Assembly (NCBI RefSeq): GCF_000152965.1
Contig: NZ_CH902583.1
Location: forward strand, 2,363,892 to 2,427,891
DNA length: 64,000 bases
Direction: 5' to 3'
DNA from: Roseobacter sp. MED193
GTDB lineage: Bacteria > Pseudomonadota > Alphaproteobacteria > Rhodobacterales > Rhodobacteraceae
The translations under genes were made by a program, and so were the position numbers. Below are positions 8,428 to 16,845 of the stretch, one piece after another. The stretch's first letter is position 1. Each line of letters opens with the position of its first letter. Under the pieces are notes generated by a model. That model worked only from the letters and a program-made list of their open reading frames with translations, was not told where the DNA came from and searched no databases.

Positions 8428-9009
8428 TTAAGGAGCGTATACCAGCTTGACGTCATTGGTGAAGAGCAGATGCACGGGACCACCCACAGTTTCTGAACTG
8501 ATCTCCATGTGCCCGGCGGTCAGTTCTCCTAAATCCCCCTTTGCCCGTATAGCTCCGGGGCTTTCAGCGTGCACGGCGCTGAGCTGCGTTTTCAGCACCT
8601 CGGTTGTAACCACCATGCCCTCCGTCGTGGTGATTTCGACATTGCCGACAAAGCGTGCGAGATCTTGATCCGGGTGCACTGTTCCGCGATCCGAGGTCAG
8701 AGTGATTTGCCCCCCTGTGACCATGCGGATCTCTGCCTTAAGGGCGCTGGCAATTACGGGCTGGTCGTTGCTGGCGCGGGCCACGTCGGCTGTGACCCAA
8801 ATTTCATCTCCCTGAAGGGTAGAGCCAGAGAAAAACGGCGCGGTGACCTGTTGACCACGCAGGCGCTCTTCTATTTCGCGATCAGCAAAGGGGATAACCA
8901 CCTCGTTGTCAGAGCTGGGCGAGATCAGAAACAGGGTCGACAACAGAGCCAGGGCTGCCAGCGGCAGAAACACCTTGAGGTAGCTCACCATGCGGGAATA
9001 CTGATCCAT
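8428..9009 (-). CDS. lptC: LPS export protein LptC
   Basis: The protein has 193 residues with one N-terminal membrane anchor (about 10-30, YLKVFLPLAALALLSTLFLI) and a periplasmic beta-rich LptC domain. Inside it are patterns such as SDRGTVHPDQDLARFVGNVEITT. LptC receives LPS from LptBFG and passes it to LptA. The gene lies 20 bases after kdsD on the same strand and is followed by lptA and lptB, giving a Kdo/LPS-export operon rnd-kdsD-lptC-lptA-lptB. Confidence 0.9.
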   Translation of the reverse strand: MDQYSRMVSYLKVFLPLAALALLSTLFLISPSSDNEVVIPFADREIEERLRGQQVTAPFFSGSTLQGDEIWVTADVARASNDQPVIASALKAEIRMVTGGQITLTSDRGTVHPDQDLARFVGNVEITTTEGMVVTTEVLKTQLSAVHAESPGAIRAKGDLGELTAGHMEISSETVGGPVHLLFTNDVKLVYAP

Positions 9010-9029
9010 ATTGAGGTGCTATCCAGTTC

Positions 9030-9998
9030 CTAACCGAGACCCGCCCGCAGGCAATCATGAATATGCAACAGCCCCTCGGCGCGTTGCCCCTTGGCCGGAT
9101 CAACCACAAACAGACAGGTGATCTTGCGCTGGTTCATGATGGCCACTGCCTCTGCCGCAAGGGCATCAGGTGAGATGGTTGTGGGGTCTTTCGTCATGAC
9201 GGCGGCGGCTTCCTTTTGCAGCAAGCCGTCCATATGGCGCCGCAGGTCACCGTCGGTGATGATGCCCAGCAGATTGCCCGTGGCATCGGTAACACCAGAG
9301 ACGCCAAATCCCTTTTGGCTGATCTCGATCAGCGCGTCCGACATCGGGGTGTCAGCGGCGACGACAGGCAGGGCCTCATCGCCGTGCATCAGATCGCTGA
9401 CCTTGCTGAGCTGCGCGCCCAGCTTGCCACCAGGATGAAAGTCGCGAAAATTCTCGGGACGAAAATCACGATGTTTCATAATGGCAATGGCCAGTGCGTC
9501 GCCCATGGCCAGGGTCAGGGTGGTAGAGTTCGAGGGCACAATGCCATAACCGCAGGCCTCTCCCATCGCAGGGATCTGCAACTGCACATCTGCCTGGGTC
9601 ATCAGGGTGCTGTCGGGTTTGCTGGAGAGCCCAATCAGCGGGATGTCAAAGCGGCGGGTAAAGGCCAACAAGTTTGCCAGTTCCGGCGCTTCGCCGGAGT
9701 TGGAGATTGCGACAACCACATCGCCTTTGGATAACATGCCCAGGTCGCCATGGCTGGCCTCGGCGGGATGAACAAAATAGGCAGGGGTGCCGGTGCTGGC
9801 GAGGGTGGCCGCAATCTTGCGCCCGATATGGCCAGACTTGCCAATGCCGCTGATAATGATACGCCCGGTTGCCGCCAGAACCAAATTGGCGGCTTCGACA
9901 AAGCGCTCATCAAAGCTTTCGGCCAGGGCCTCGAGGGCGCGGGCCTCGTCTGTGGCCACCTGGCGGGCGGTGGCGAGGAGTTGTTCAGAGGAGGTCAT
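9030..9998 (-). CDS. kdsD: Arabinose-5-phosphate isomerase (KpsF/GutQ family)
   Basis: The 322-residue enzyme has an N-terminal SIS sugar-isomerase domain (about 30-180, with GIGKSGHIGRKIAATLASTGTP, SNSGEA and the family motif EACGYGIVPSNSTT). Two CBS domains follow (about 205-265 and 270-322, each with a TDGDLRR or VVDPAKGQ-type segment). It converts ribulose-5-phosphate to arabinose-5-phosphate, the first step of Kdo synthesis for the LPS core. Its start overlaps the rnd stop by four bases, and lptC follows, so it fits LPS biogenesis rather than capsule-only KpsF. Confidence 0.93.
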   Translation of the reverse strand: MTSSEQLLATARQVATDEARALEALAESFDERFVEAANLVLAATGRIIISGIGKSGHIGRKIAATLASTGTPAYFVHPAEASHGDLGMLSKGDVVVAISNSGEAPELANLLAFTRRFDIPLIGLSSKPDSTLMTQADVQLQIPAMGEACGYGIVPSNSTTLTLAMGDALAIAIMKHRDFRPENFRDFHPGGKLGAQLSKVSDLMHGDEALPVVAADTPMSDALIEISQKGFGVSGVTDATGNLLGIITDGDLRRHMDGLLQKEAAAVMTKDPTTISPDALAAEAVAIMNQRKITCLFVVDPAKGQRAEGLLHIHDCLRAGLG

Positions 9999-10609
9999 GA
10001 GTGCGCAAAGATATCCGTTTCGGGCCAGCCGGCCAGGTCAAGTTTGGCACGCATCGGCAAAAAGTCAAAACAAGCCTGGGCCATTTCCATGCGTCCTTCG
10101 CGTTCCAGTCGCTTGTTCAGGGCTTCGCGCAGGCGATGCAGGTACAAGACATCCGAGGCTGCATAGTCCAGTTGCGCCTCCGTCAGCACCTTGGCGCCCC
10201 AGTCGCTCATCTGCTGCTGTTTGGAGATGTCGACACCGATCAACTCCTGCGTCAGGTTTTTGAGCCCATGGCGATCCGTATAGGTGCGCACCAGACGGCT
10301 AGCAATTTTTGTACAATAGACCGGCGCAGTCAGAGCGCCAAAGGCGTGATACATGGCGGCAATGTCAAAGCGGCCAAAGTGGAACAGCTTGAGTGTTTCA
10401 GGATCTTCCAGCATAGCGCAGAGATTCGGAGCTTCGGTCTGCCCCTTTGCCACTTGCACGATATGGGCATTGCCGTCGCCATCAGACAACTGAATGACGC
10501 AGAGCCGATCACGATGGGGGTTCAATCCCATGGTTTCGCAGTCAATCGCCACGACCGGGCCTAGTTTTAGATCGTCAGGCAGGTCGTTTTGATACAGATG
10601 GTTGGCCAA
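9995..10609 (-). CDS. rnd: Ribonuclease D, exonuclease domain only
   Basis: I choose a TTG start at 10609 because AAAGGA lies eight bases upstream and the protein then begins at ANHLYQNDLPDDL, where the conserved region starts; an in-frame upstream ATG (10672) would add a basic leader. The 204-residue protein is a DEDDy 3'-5' exonuclease: DCET (D23, E25), HFGRFDIAAM, and LDYAASDVLYL with the Tyr-Asp pair. It lacks the HRDC domain of enterobacterial RNase D, as is usual for short alphaproteobacterial forms. It trims tRNA and other structured RNA 3' ends. It overlaps kdsD by four bases and heads the LPS operon. Confidence 0.85.
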   Translation of the reverse strand: MANHLYQNDLPDDLKLGPVVAIDCETMGLNPHRDRLCVIQLSDGDGNAHIVQVAKGQTEAPNLCAMLEDPETLKLFHFGRFDIAAMYHAFGALTAPVYCTKIASRLVRTYTDRHGLKNLTQELIGVDISKQQQMSDWGAKVLTEAQLDYAASDVLYLHRLREALNKRLEREGRMEMAQACFDFLPMRAKLDLAGWPETDIFAHS

Positions 10610-11032
10610 TGCAGAAATCCTTTGCCGATGGCGGACCCTAGCGGGTCTCATCCTGGTCACAGTCTGGTTCATGGTTTGGCGTCTTGCGCCGGTGATCTCG
10701 AAATAAGCGCAATGCAGCGTGAACTCAACTCCCAGGCCGCACGGAACCTCTGCTGGGGCCGGAAATTTATATTATGCCCGCTATGGTCCAGTTTGGGGAA
10801 CTTGGTCTCGCATTGGTTTTGAGCTTGGACTTCCATACCTAGGCGATGACCCTGAACGGCAGATTAAAGCTGCATCGCGTTGGTCAGGAAGGCGACCAGC
10901 GGAGTTTGCTCTTTCCCAGTGCCAGTGTCGCAGTGTGTTATGATGTCAGGTGATCTGTACGTGTTGGGGCAACATACCAATTTAACCCCGTTGATAGAGG
11001 GGTCATTTTTACAGATTTTTATGGGGAATAAG
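10610..11032. other. Intergenic region with a possible decayed ORF
   Basis: This 420-base region separates rnd from the tRNA. A GTG-started plus-strand frame at 10719-10943 (74 codons, containing NLYYARYGPVWGTWSRIGF) reads more like protein than random sequence, but no clear ribosome-binding site or recognised family supports it. Near 10987-11003, CCCC and GGGG flank a short loop followed by TCATTTTTAC, a weak terminator-like hairpin. Confidence 0.3.
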
Positions 11033-11119
11033 TGGTGCCCAGGAGAGGACTCGAACCTCCACATCGTTGCCAATACTAGCACCTGAAGCTAGCGCGTCTA
11101 CCAATTCCGCCACCTGGGC
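11033..11119 (-). tRNA. tRNA-Leu (CAG anticodon)
   Basis: On the minus strand the gene reads GCCCAGG...CCTGGGC plus an encoded ACCA end, 87 bases. The 7-bp acceptor stem is perfect. The anticodon stem is CTAGC/GCTAG around loop TTCAGGT, giving anticodon CAG. A long variable arm and the TTCGAGTCC T-loop are present, as expected for a class II tRNA-Leu. Confidence 0.96.
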
Positions 11120-11240
11120 AGGTGTCGTGAGGGGCGTATAGGCCGCTGTGTCGGGGGCGTCAAACGGATTTTTGACATTTTTGCAAAAACTCCACCACCG
11201 GTCATGCTTTCCCGTCTCCCCGTAAGATCTGGCAGCGTGA

Positions 11241-11672
11241 TCAGGCACTGGTTTCTGGGTGGTCGGAAGAGGTAAAAAAGTTCATTCTTTTGGCCACAAA
11301 TTTCAGGAATTGAGTCCAGGCTTCATGAATTTCATCGTTCCACTCAGGACCAAGGGTCTTGGACAGGGAGTTGGTGAAACTATGGATGAACTGGTCAAAA
11401 TGGGCATCCGAGATTTCCATTTTGCGATGCTTGCCACCCAGTTCGCTGAGTATGCCATCCAGCCGTTCGGTACTTTCCAGAGCCTCAGCCATATGTGTCA
11501 GCGAGGCAAGCATCTTGGCTTCCAAGCGTTCAGTGTCGGTGGGAAAGAAAACCTTCGCCTCGGGGCAAGCGGTAAAAAAGGTTTGGTAAAAGGCGGGAAT
11601 GAAAGCTTCGAGGTCCATCCGGTCACTTTCAAAGCTGCGGAGTACTAAGGCGTTGCAGAGATTGGTTTCCAC
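11241..11672 (-). CDS. Single-domain globin
   Basis: The 143-residue protein starts at a GTG preceded by GAGGA eight bases away. The globin fold is suggested by FIPAFYQTFFTACPEAKVFF (B-C helices). It is also supported by LGGKHRKMEI, where H82 is the expected proximal haem ligand (compare the LGxxH of flavohaemoglobin and Vitreoscilla haemoglobin), and by the H-helix EAWTQFLKFVAKRM. There is no FAD/NAD reductase domain, so it is a stand-alone globin that could bind oxygen or NO. The gene is divergent from the NDUFA9-like gene across an AT-rich 245-base region that should hold both promoters. The role is not determined. Confidence 0.75.
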   Translation of the reverse strand: METNLCNALVLRSFESDRMDLEAFIPAFYQTFFTACPEAKVFFPTDTERLEAKMLASLTHMAEALESTERLDGILSELGGKHRKMEISDAHFDQFIHSFTNSLSKTLGPEWNDEIHEAWTQFLKFVAKRMNFFTSSDHPETSA

Positions 11673-11917
11673 TAAGTTGGTCCTCGATTTTCGAAATTAT
11701 GTATCTAAATTGTATGTTATGAGCATGTTAGGCGATCACTTTTCAGTATCTATTACTAGTTTTGAATGTGTGGGAAGGCAAATTGAACCTCTGCAAACTT
11801 TGTTAACGTCAAATGCAGGTTCTATACGCATTGTGCCTTTGGTCTCGCGTTTTGCGCCTTGTTTGAAAGGCGTAGGAGCGGTAGATCGGAGGCATAGCTA
11901 TTTGCAGGAGCCAAGAG

Positions 11918-12907
11918 ATGTCCAAACTGGTCACGATTTATGGCGGGTCTGGTTTTGTCGGCCGCTACATCGCACGCCGCATGGCAAAAGAGGGTTGGCG
12001 CGTTCGGATCGCCGTGCGCAGGCCTAATGAGGCCATGCATGTCAAACCCTATGGTGTGCCGGGTCAGGTTGAACCTGTGCTGTGCAACATCCGTGATGAT
12101 GTTTCTGTTGCGGCAGCGATGCAGGGCGCGGATGCCGTGGTAAACTGCGTTGGGGTTCTGAACGCCCATGGTAAAAACACCTTTGACGCAGTTCAGGCAG
12201 AGGGCGCGGCGCGGGTGGCGCGACTGGCGCAGCAGCAGGACATCGGCCAGTTGGTGCATATCTCAGCGCTGGGGGCTGACGCCGAAGGCGAAAGCGAATA
12301 TGCCCGTACCAAGGCTCAAGGCGAAGAGGCTGTGCGCAGCAATTTTGCCAATGCGGTCATCCTGCGGCCTTCGATCATTTTTGGCACCGAGGACGAGTTC
12401 TTCAATCGTTTTGCCGGTATGGCCAGCCTGTCACCACTGCTGCCGATCGCCAAGGGCAAAACCCTGTTTCAACCGGTCTATGTTGATGATGTTGCGCGGG
12501 CTGCAGTTCAGGGCGTTCTGGGGCGGGCGGAGCCTGGCATCTATGAGCTCGGTGGGCCTGAGGTAAAGAGCTTTGCCGCGTTGATGCGTCAGATGTGTGA
12601 TGTGATCATGCGTCGTCGTATTGTTCTGTCGCTGCCAGGCTTTGCCGTCTGGCCGCTGGCCTTTGGCTTTGACATGCTGCAGGCGGTGAGCCTGCAGTTG
12701 ATTGAAAACAAAGTCCTGACCCGCGACCAGTTGAAGAGCCTGGGAACGGATAATGTTGTTTCCGAGGGCGCCAAGGGGTTTGCCGATCTCGGGATCACGC
12801 CTGAGCGGATGGGGCCGATTTTGCCTAGCTACCTGTGGAAGTTCCGCCCTGCTGGCCAATACGATGAGATGACGGCCTCGGCGCGGAATCTTAAGGGTGA
12901 TGCCTGA
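11918..12907 (+). CDS. Complex I NDUFA9-subunit-family protein (atypical SDR)
   Basis: The 329-residue protein has an N-terminal Rossmann motif YGGSGFVG (8-15) and follows the extended/atypical short-chain dehydrogenase fold. It matches the alphaproteobacterial relatives of mitochondrial NDUFA9: NCVGVLNAHGKNTFDAVQ, HISALGAD, RPSIIFGTEDEFFNRFAGM and QPVYVDDVARA. The catalytic Tyr-x-x-x-Lys appears as EYARTK, but NDUFA9-like proteins bind NAD(P)H structurally rather than catalyse a known reaction. A Shine-Dalgarno-like GGAG lies upstream of the ATG. A strong terminator follows, so the gene appears monocistronic. Confidence 0.8.
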   Translation: MSKLVTIYGGSGFVGRYIARRMAKEGWRVRIAVRRPNEAMHVKPYGVPGQVEPVLCNIRDDVSVAAAMQGADAVVNCVGVLNAHGKNTFDAVQAEGAARVARLAQQQDIGQLVHISALGADAEGESEYARTKAQGEEAVRSNFANAVILRPSIIFGTEDEFFNRFAGMASLSPLLPIAKGKTLFQPVYVDDVARAAVQGVLGRAEPGIYELGGPEVKSFAALMRQMCDVIMRRRIVLSLPGFAVWPLAFGFDMLQAVSLQLIENKVLTRDQLKSLGTDNVVSEGAKGFADLGITPERMGPILPSYLWKFRPAGQYDEMTASARNLKGDA

Positions 12908-12945
12908 GTTCAGGTTCCTTTGCCGCTGACAGAGTACAAATAACT

Positions 12946-12976
12946 TAAAGGGTGCTGGATCTCTCCGCGCCCTTTT
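12946..12976 (+). terminator. Intrinsic terminator after the NDUFA9-like gene
   Basis: AAAGGGTGC pairs over nine positions (one G-T) with GCGCCCTTT, followed by further T residues. It ends the plus-strand transcript just before the convergent uppP. Confidence 0.75.
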
Positions 12977-13005
12977 TCTGTGTCAGGGCAATGCTCCGTC
13001 TGGCC

Positions 13006-13812
13006 TTAGGCGCTGTAGGCATAGCCCAGCAGGATCAGCCCCAGAATAACACGATATATAACATAGGGGGTAAAACTGACCGAACGCAGCAGGCGCATCA
13101 TCAGGCTAAGTGCCGCCAGGGCAGAGAGCATGGCCAGAACAGCGGCGATACCAGCGTCCCGGATGAGCGCCATATTGGCCTCAAGAGCGACCTCGGTGCC
13201 CAGCAATACTCCAGAGGCAATGATGGTGGGGATCGACATCAGCATGGCGATACGGGCACCATCTTCGCGGGTGTAACCCAGTTGCCGGGCGCCAGTGATG
13301 GTGATGCCGGACCGCGAAGTGCCGGGGATAAGGGCAATCATTTGCCAAAGTCCCATGATCAGCGCGTCACGGATCCCCCAGTCGCTGGCGGTCTTTTGGT
13401 GCGCGCCTTTCTGGTCTGCGACATAGAGAACCACGCCAAAGACCAGCATGGTCCAGCCAATCACAGCTGGAGAGCGTAGCGCATCGCTGAGGCCTGAGAA
13501 ATGCAGGAAGGCCCCAAAGAGAACCGTGGGAATGGTGGCAATGATCAGCCCCAGTGCCAGCTGAGAGCCCTCAGTGTCGTTGCGCCCGCAGGCAAGGCAG
13601 GTCAACCCAACCAGCCCCAAACGCACATCACGCCAGAAGTACAGCACCACCGCGGCCAGGGTGCCCAGGTGGACGGCCACGTCTATAACCTGGCCTTGGT
13701 CTGAATAGCCCGTCAGTCCAGGTAGGAGAATCAGATGGCCAGAGGAGGACACGGGAAGGAACTCTGTGATTCCTTGGATCAGCGCGACGAGAACAAGCTG
13801 TAAAAACGGCAT
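13006..13812 (-). CDS. uppP: Undecaprenyl-diphosphatase UppP/BacA
   Basis: The 268-residue polytopic membrane protein carries both family signatures: QGITEFLPVSSSGH (13-26, with E17 and the SSS) and PGTSRSG (163-169, with R167). Around eight hydrophobic segments are visible. It dephosphorylates undecaprenyl diphosphate to recycle the lipid carrier used for peptidoglycan and O-antigen synthesis; overexpression of the family gives bacitracin resistance. The gene stands alone, convergent with the NDUFA9-like gene and divergent from gltD. Confidence 0.95.
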   Translation of the reverse strand: MPFLQLVLVALIQGITEFLPVSSSGHLILLPGLTGYSDQGQVIDVAVHLGTLAAVVLYFWRDVRLGLVGLTCLACGRNDTEGSQLALGLIIATIPTVLFGAFLHFSGLSDALRSPAVIGWTMLVFGVVLYVADQKGAHQKTASDWGIRDALIMGLWQMIALIPGTSRSGITITGARQLGYTREDGARIAMLMSIPTIIASGVLLGTEVALEANMALIRDAGIAAVLAMLSALAALSLMMRLLRSVSFTPYVIYRVILGLILLGYAYSA

Positions 13813-13909
13813 AAAATGATGTCCTGAAATAGGATGGTCTGGATGAGTCGTGGTTGGGTTAAGGCAATATGTTTCTGTATAAAACTTGGGGTCAGATAAG
13901 AAAGAACAG

Positions 13910-14004
13910 TTTTAGGTCCGATATGGACCTAAAAATGCTGTACATTCCCGTGAGAAGCAGTATCAGAGAAGGAAGTTATCATTTTTAGGTCAGCATTGTT
14001 GACC
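13910..14004. promoter_or_regulatory. Paired palindromes between uppP and gltD
   Basis: TTTTAGGTCC-GATAT-GGACCTAAAA (13910-13934) is a perfect 10-bp inverted repeat. A third TTTTAGGTC half-site occurs at 13983-13991 and overlaps GGTCA..TGACC (13988-14004). The arrangement, 60 bases ahead of the gltD start, looks like an operator with repeated half-sites. The regulator is unknown. Confidence 0.45.
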
Positions 14005-14064
14005 AATCAATTGCAAGGCTCCTGTCCGGACCTGTCGCAGCCAGCCAAAATAGGGAGTTCGCCC

Positions 14065-15510
14065 ATGGCCAAGCAACCGATGCTCAAATTCGTGAAGATC
14101 GATCGCGATATGCCGCAAAAGCGCGCAGCTGACACACGCCGCGAAGACTTTGACGAAATTTATTCGGAATTCGCTGCGGCTAAAGCGGAAGAGCAGGCGA
14201 GCCGGTGTAGTCAATGTGGCGTGCCCTATTGCCAGTCACACTGCCCGCTGCACAACAATATTCCCGATTGGCTGCGCCTCACCGCCACTGGCCGTCTGGA
14301 AGAGGCCTATCAGACATCCCAGGCAACCAACACCTTTCCCGAGATCTGCGGCCGTATCTGCCCGCAGGACCGGCTGTGCGAAGGTAACTGTGTGATCGAA
14401 CAGTCCGGCCACGGCACTGTGACCATTGGTGCGGTGGAAAAATACATTACCGATACCGCCTGGGACAAGGGCTGGGTCAAAGCCAATGCCCCGTCACAGG
14501 AGCGCGCGGAAAGCGTTGGCATCATTGGGGCTGGGCCCGGTGGTCTGGCGGCGGCAGACATGCTGCGCAAGGCCGGAATTCAGGTGACTGTCTATGACCG
14601 CTATGATCGTGCGGGCGGCTTGCTCACCTATGGGATCCCCGGTTTCAAGCTGGAAAAAGACGTGGTCATGCGCCGCAACCAGCTGCTGGCAGATGGCGGC
14701 GTCACCTTTGTGATGAACTGCAACATCGGCGAGGACATCAGCTTTGACGAGATCCGTGCAAAACATGACGCGGTGATCATTGCTACCGGTGTGTACAAAT
14801 CTCGCGATCTGGAAATGCCGGGCTCCGGTTCTACTGGCATCGTAAAGGCAATCGATTTCCTGACCGCCGCCAACCGCGCGTCAAACTTTGGCGATACGGT
14901 AGAAGAGTTTGAAAATGGCACTTTGAATGCCGAGGGCAAAAAGGTCGTGGTGATTGGCGGCGGCGATACCGCGATGGACTGTCTGCGGACCTCGATCCGT
15001 CAGGGGGCGACCTCGGTCAAATGTCTCTATCGTCGGGACCGTGCCAACATGCCTGGCTCGCAGCGTGAGACGCAGAATGCCGAAGAGGAAGGCGTACAGT
15101 TTGAATGGCTGACCGCGCCCAAGGGCTTTGCGGACAACGGGGGCAAGGTGTCTGGCGTGATGGTCCAAAAGATGCGTCTGGGGCAGCCCGATGCTACAGG
15201 CCGTCAGGCGCCCGAAGTGATCGAGGGTGCGGACTATGTTGAAGAGGCCGATCTGGTGATCAAGGCGCTGGGCTTTGAACCCGAAGCGCTGCCCACTCTC
15301 TGGGGTCAGCCGGATCTGCCCGTGACCCGCTGGGGCACAGTCAAGGCCGCCTTCCGCACCGGGGCTACCGATTTGGACGGTGTCTATGCCATTGGTGACA
15401 TCGTGCGCGGTGCCTCGCTGGTGGTCTGGGCAATCAAGGACGGGCGCGACTGCGCTGAGGCCCTTGTTGAGCGTTTCAACAGTGCCGCTGCGCAGGTCGC
15501 GGCAGAGTAA
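14065..15510 (+). CDS. gltD: Glutamate synthase small subunit (NADPH)
   Basis: I start at ATG 14065 (MAKQPMLKFVKIDRD), which has GGGAG nine bases upstream, rather than at 13996, which would translate the palindromic region. The 481-residue protein has two N-terminal Cys clusters (C48, C51, C56, C60 and C95, C99, C105, C109) that bind [4Fe-4S] centres. FAD-binding GIIGAGPGGLAA (152-163) and NADPH-binding VVVIGGGDTAMD follow. It passes electrons from NADPH to the large subunit GltB for glutamate formation from glutamine and 2-oxoglutarate. The partner gltB lies 1.3 kb downstream beyond two small genes instead of being adjacent. Confidence 0.95.
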   Translation: MAKQPMLKFVKIDRDMPQKRAADTRREDFDEIYSEFAAAKAEEQASRCSQCGVPYCQSHCPLHNNIPDWLRLTATGRLEEAYQTSQATNTFPEICGRICPQDRLCEGNCVIEQSGHGTVTIGAVEKYITDTAWDKGWVKANAPSQERAESVGIIGAGPGGLAAADMLRKAGIQVTVYDRYDRAGGLLTYGIPGFKLEKDVVMRRNQLLADGGVTFVMNCNIGEDISFDEIRAKHDAVIIATGVYKSRDLEMPGSGSTGIVKAIDFLTAANRASNFGDTVEEFENGTLNAEGKKVVVIGGGDTAMDCLRTSIRQGATSVKCLYRRDRANMPGSQRETQNAEEEGVQFEWLTAPKGFADNGGKVSGVMVQKMRLGQPDATGRQAPEVIEGADYVEEADLVIKALGFEPEALPTLWGQPDLPVTRWGTVKAAFRTGATDLDGVYAIGDIVRGASLVVWAIKDGRDCAEALVERFNSAAAQVAAE

Positions 15511-15543
15511 TTCAGCAAAGCCACCGTAAGGGAGCCAGGGTAG

Positions 15544-15981
15544 ATGAGCGAGTTACAAGGACATTGTATGTGCGGCGCCGTTACCGTTTCGATGACGCCA
15601 GCACGCCCGGCCCTTGGGGCTTGCCACTGTGATATGTGTCGTCGCTGGACCAGTTCGGCCTTGATGACCATTCCGGCGGCGCCAGGCTATGCGGCGCTTG
15701 GCCCGGTAAAGACATATGTGTCGTCAGACTGGGCCGAACGCGCGTTTTGCGCCGATTGCGGTTCAGCTCTTTGGTATCGCATCACAGCTCCCGGTAAGAT
15801 GCATGGCCAGGTTCAGATGGCGGCGGGCCTTTTTGACAATGCCGGTGGAACCAAGCTCGGTCTGGAACTTTATATCGACAGAAAGCCCAAGGGCTACGCC
15901 TTTGCGGGAGAGCATCGGCAGATGACCGAAGCAGATGTCATGGCAGCGTTTCGCCCTGCGGCAGAAGAAGGAAAAAGCTAG
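15544..15981 (+). CDS. GFA (CENP-V/glutathione-dependent formaldehyde-activating) family protein
   Basis: The 145-residue protein has the zinc-binding pattern of the GFA family: CMC (C8, C10), CHCDMC (C27, C29, C32) and CADC (C69, C72). In the founding member this fold catalyses or assists adduct formation between formaldehyde and glutathione, but most relatives have no known substrate. A GGGAG is located upstream of the ATG, and the gene begins 33 bases after gltD on the same strand, so it may be co-transcribed with glutamate synthase. No formaldehyde dehydrogenase is nearby, so the specific reaction stays open. Confidence 0.82.
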   Translation: MSELQGHCMCGAVTVSMTPARPALGACHCDMCRRWTSSALMTIPAAPGYAALGPVKTYVSSDWAERAFCADCGSALWYRITAPGKMHGQVQMAAGLFDNAGGTKLGLELYIDRKPKGYAFAGEHRQMTEADVMAAFRPAAEEGKS

Positions 15982-16008
15982 GATCCCTGTGATCGTTGCT
16001 GACTTAAA

Positions 16009-16833
16009 ATGAAAATCGGGATCCGCAAATCACTTCGTCAGGCCTTGTTTCGCCTGAAGTCACGCAGCCTCTGCGATGAGGCTGGGGCTGATATTCGCGC
16101 GCTTTCCGGTCGCGAAGACGCAGGGATAGTGGTTTTCACAAGTTACAACGCCAATGCGGCAAAACGCGGTCTGCTCGAATTTGCAGCCAGCGCGTCAAAC
16201 CAGGGCGCGCGTCATTGTATCTTTGTGACGGACCGTCGGCAGGGTTGGTTTCAGGGGAGCGATTTCTCATCTGCGGTCTTGCGGACAATTTCCGACTATG
16301 TCGCGCGCTACCGGCTGAAACGATTGATGGCGGTGGGTGTATCCATGGGGGGATATGGCGCCATTTCCTACGCCGCACAGATCGGAGCGGACTCCGCCCT
16401 GGCTTTTGCTCCGCAGTATTGCCCGCACCCGGATCGCTTTCCTGAAGATACCCGCTGGGCGGAGGCCCGTGCGCGGATCCGGGAGTTTTCCCGCCCCTCG
16501 CTGCATGAATCTATGCGTTCAAAAACACAGTATACGCTGCTGCACGGCCGCTGGAGTGCTGAGGACAGCCTGCATTGGCAGGCTTTCCCACAGGGCTCCA
16601 ATATTGACCATTTCCTGGCCGATCGCAAAAGCCACGATGTTATCGATCCTCTACGCGAGGCGGGGGTGTTGTACCCGATTGTCGATGCTGCATGGGGGAA
16701 AGATCGGACCAAAATGCGCAGTCTGATGCGCAAAATCAGCGCCCTTCAACGACGACCGGGAGAACGCGCTGAAGACCTTAACAATAATCGGGCTCTGAAT
16801 GCCCAGCTTACGACAAGCTATGCCACTAATTGA
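16009..16833 (+). CDS. Alpha/beta-hydrolase-like protein of unknown function
   Basis: The 274-residue protein has the nucleophile elbow GVSMGGYGA around S112, preceded by a beta strand RLMAVG, as in alpha/beta hydrolases. A possible acid/His region follows (YTLLHGRWSAEDSLHW and NIDHFLADRKSHDV near residues 175-215). The N-terminus is basic and the C-terminus polar; no signal peptide or membrane segment is apparent. I recognise no specific family. It lies between the GFA gene and gltB, with 27 and 12 bases on either side, which suggests one transcript gltD-GFA-hydrolase-gltB. Its substrate and any link to glutamate synthesis are unknown. Confidence 0.6.
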   Translation: MKIGIRKSLRQALFRLKSRSLCDEAGADIRALSGREDAGIVVFTSYNANAAKRGLLEFAASASNQGARHCIFVTDRRQGWFQGSDFSSAVLRTISDYVARYRLKRLMAVGVSMGGYGAISYAAQIGADSALAFAPQYCPHPDRFPEDTRWAEARARIREFSRPSLHESMRSKTQYTLLHGRWSAEDSLHWQAFPQGSNIDHFLADRKSHDVIDPLREAGVLYPIVDAAWGKDRTKMRSLMRKISALQRRPGERAEDLNNNRALNAQLTTSYATN

Positions 16834-16845
16834 TCGGAGAAACTC

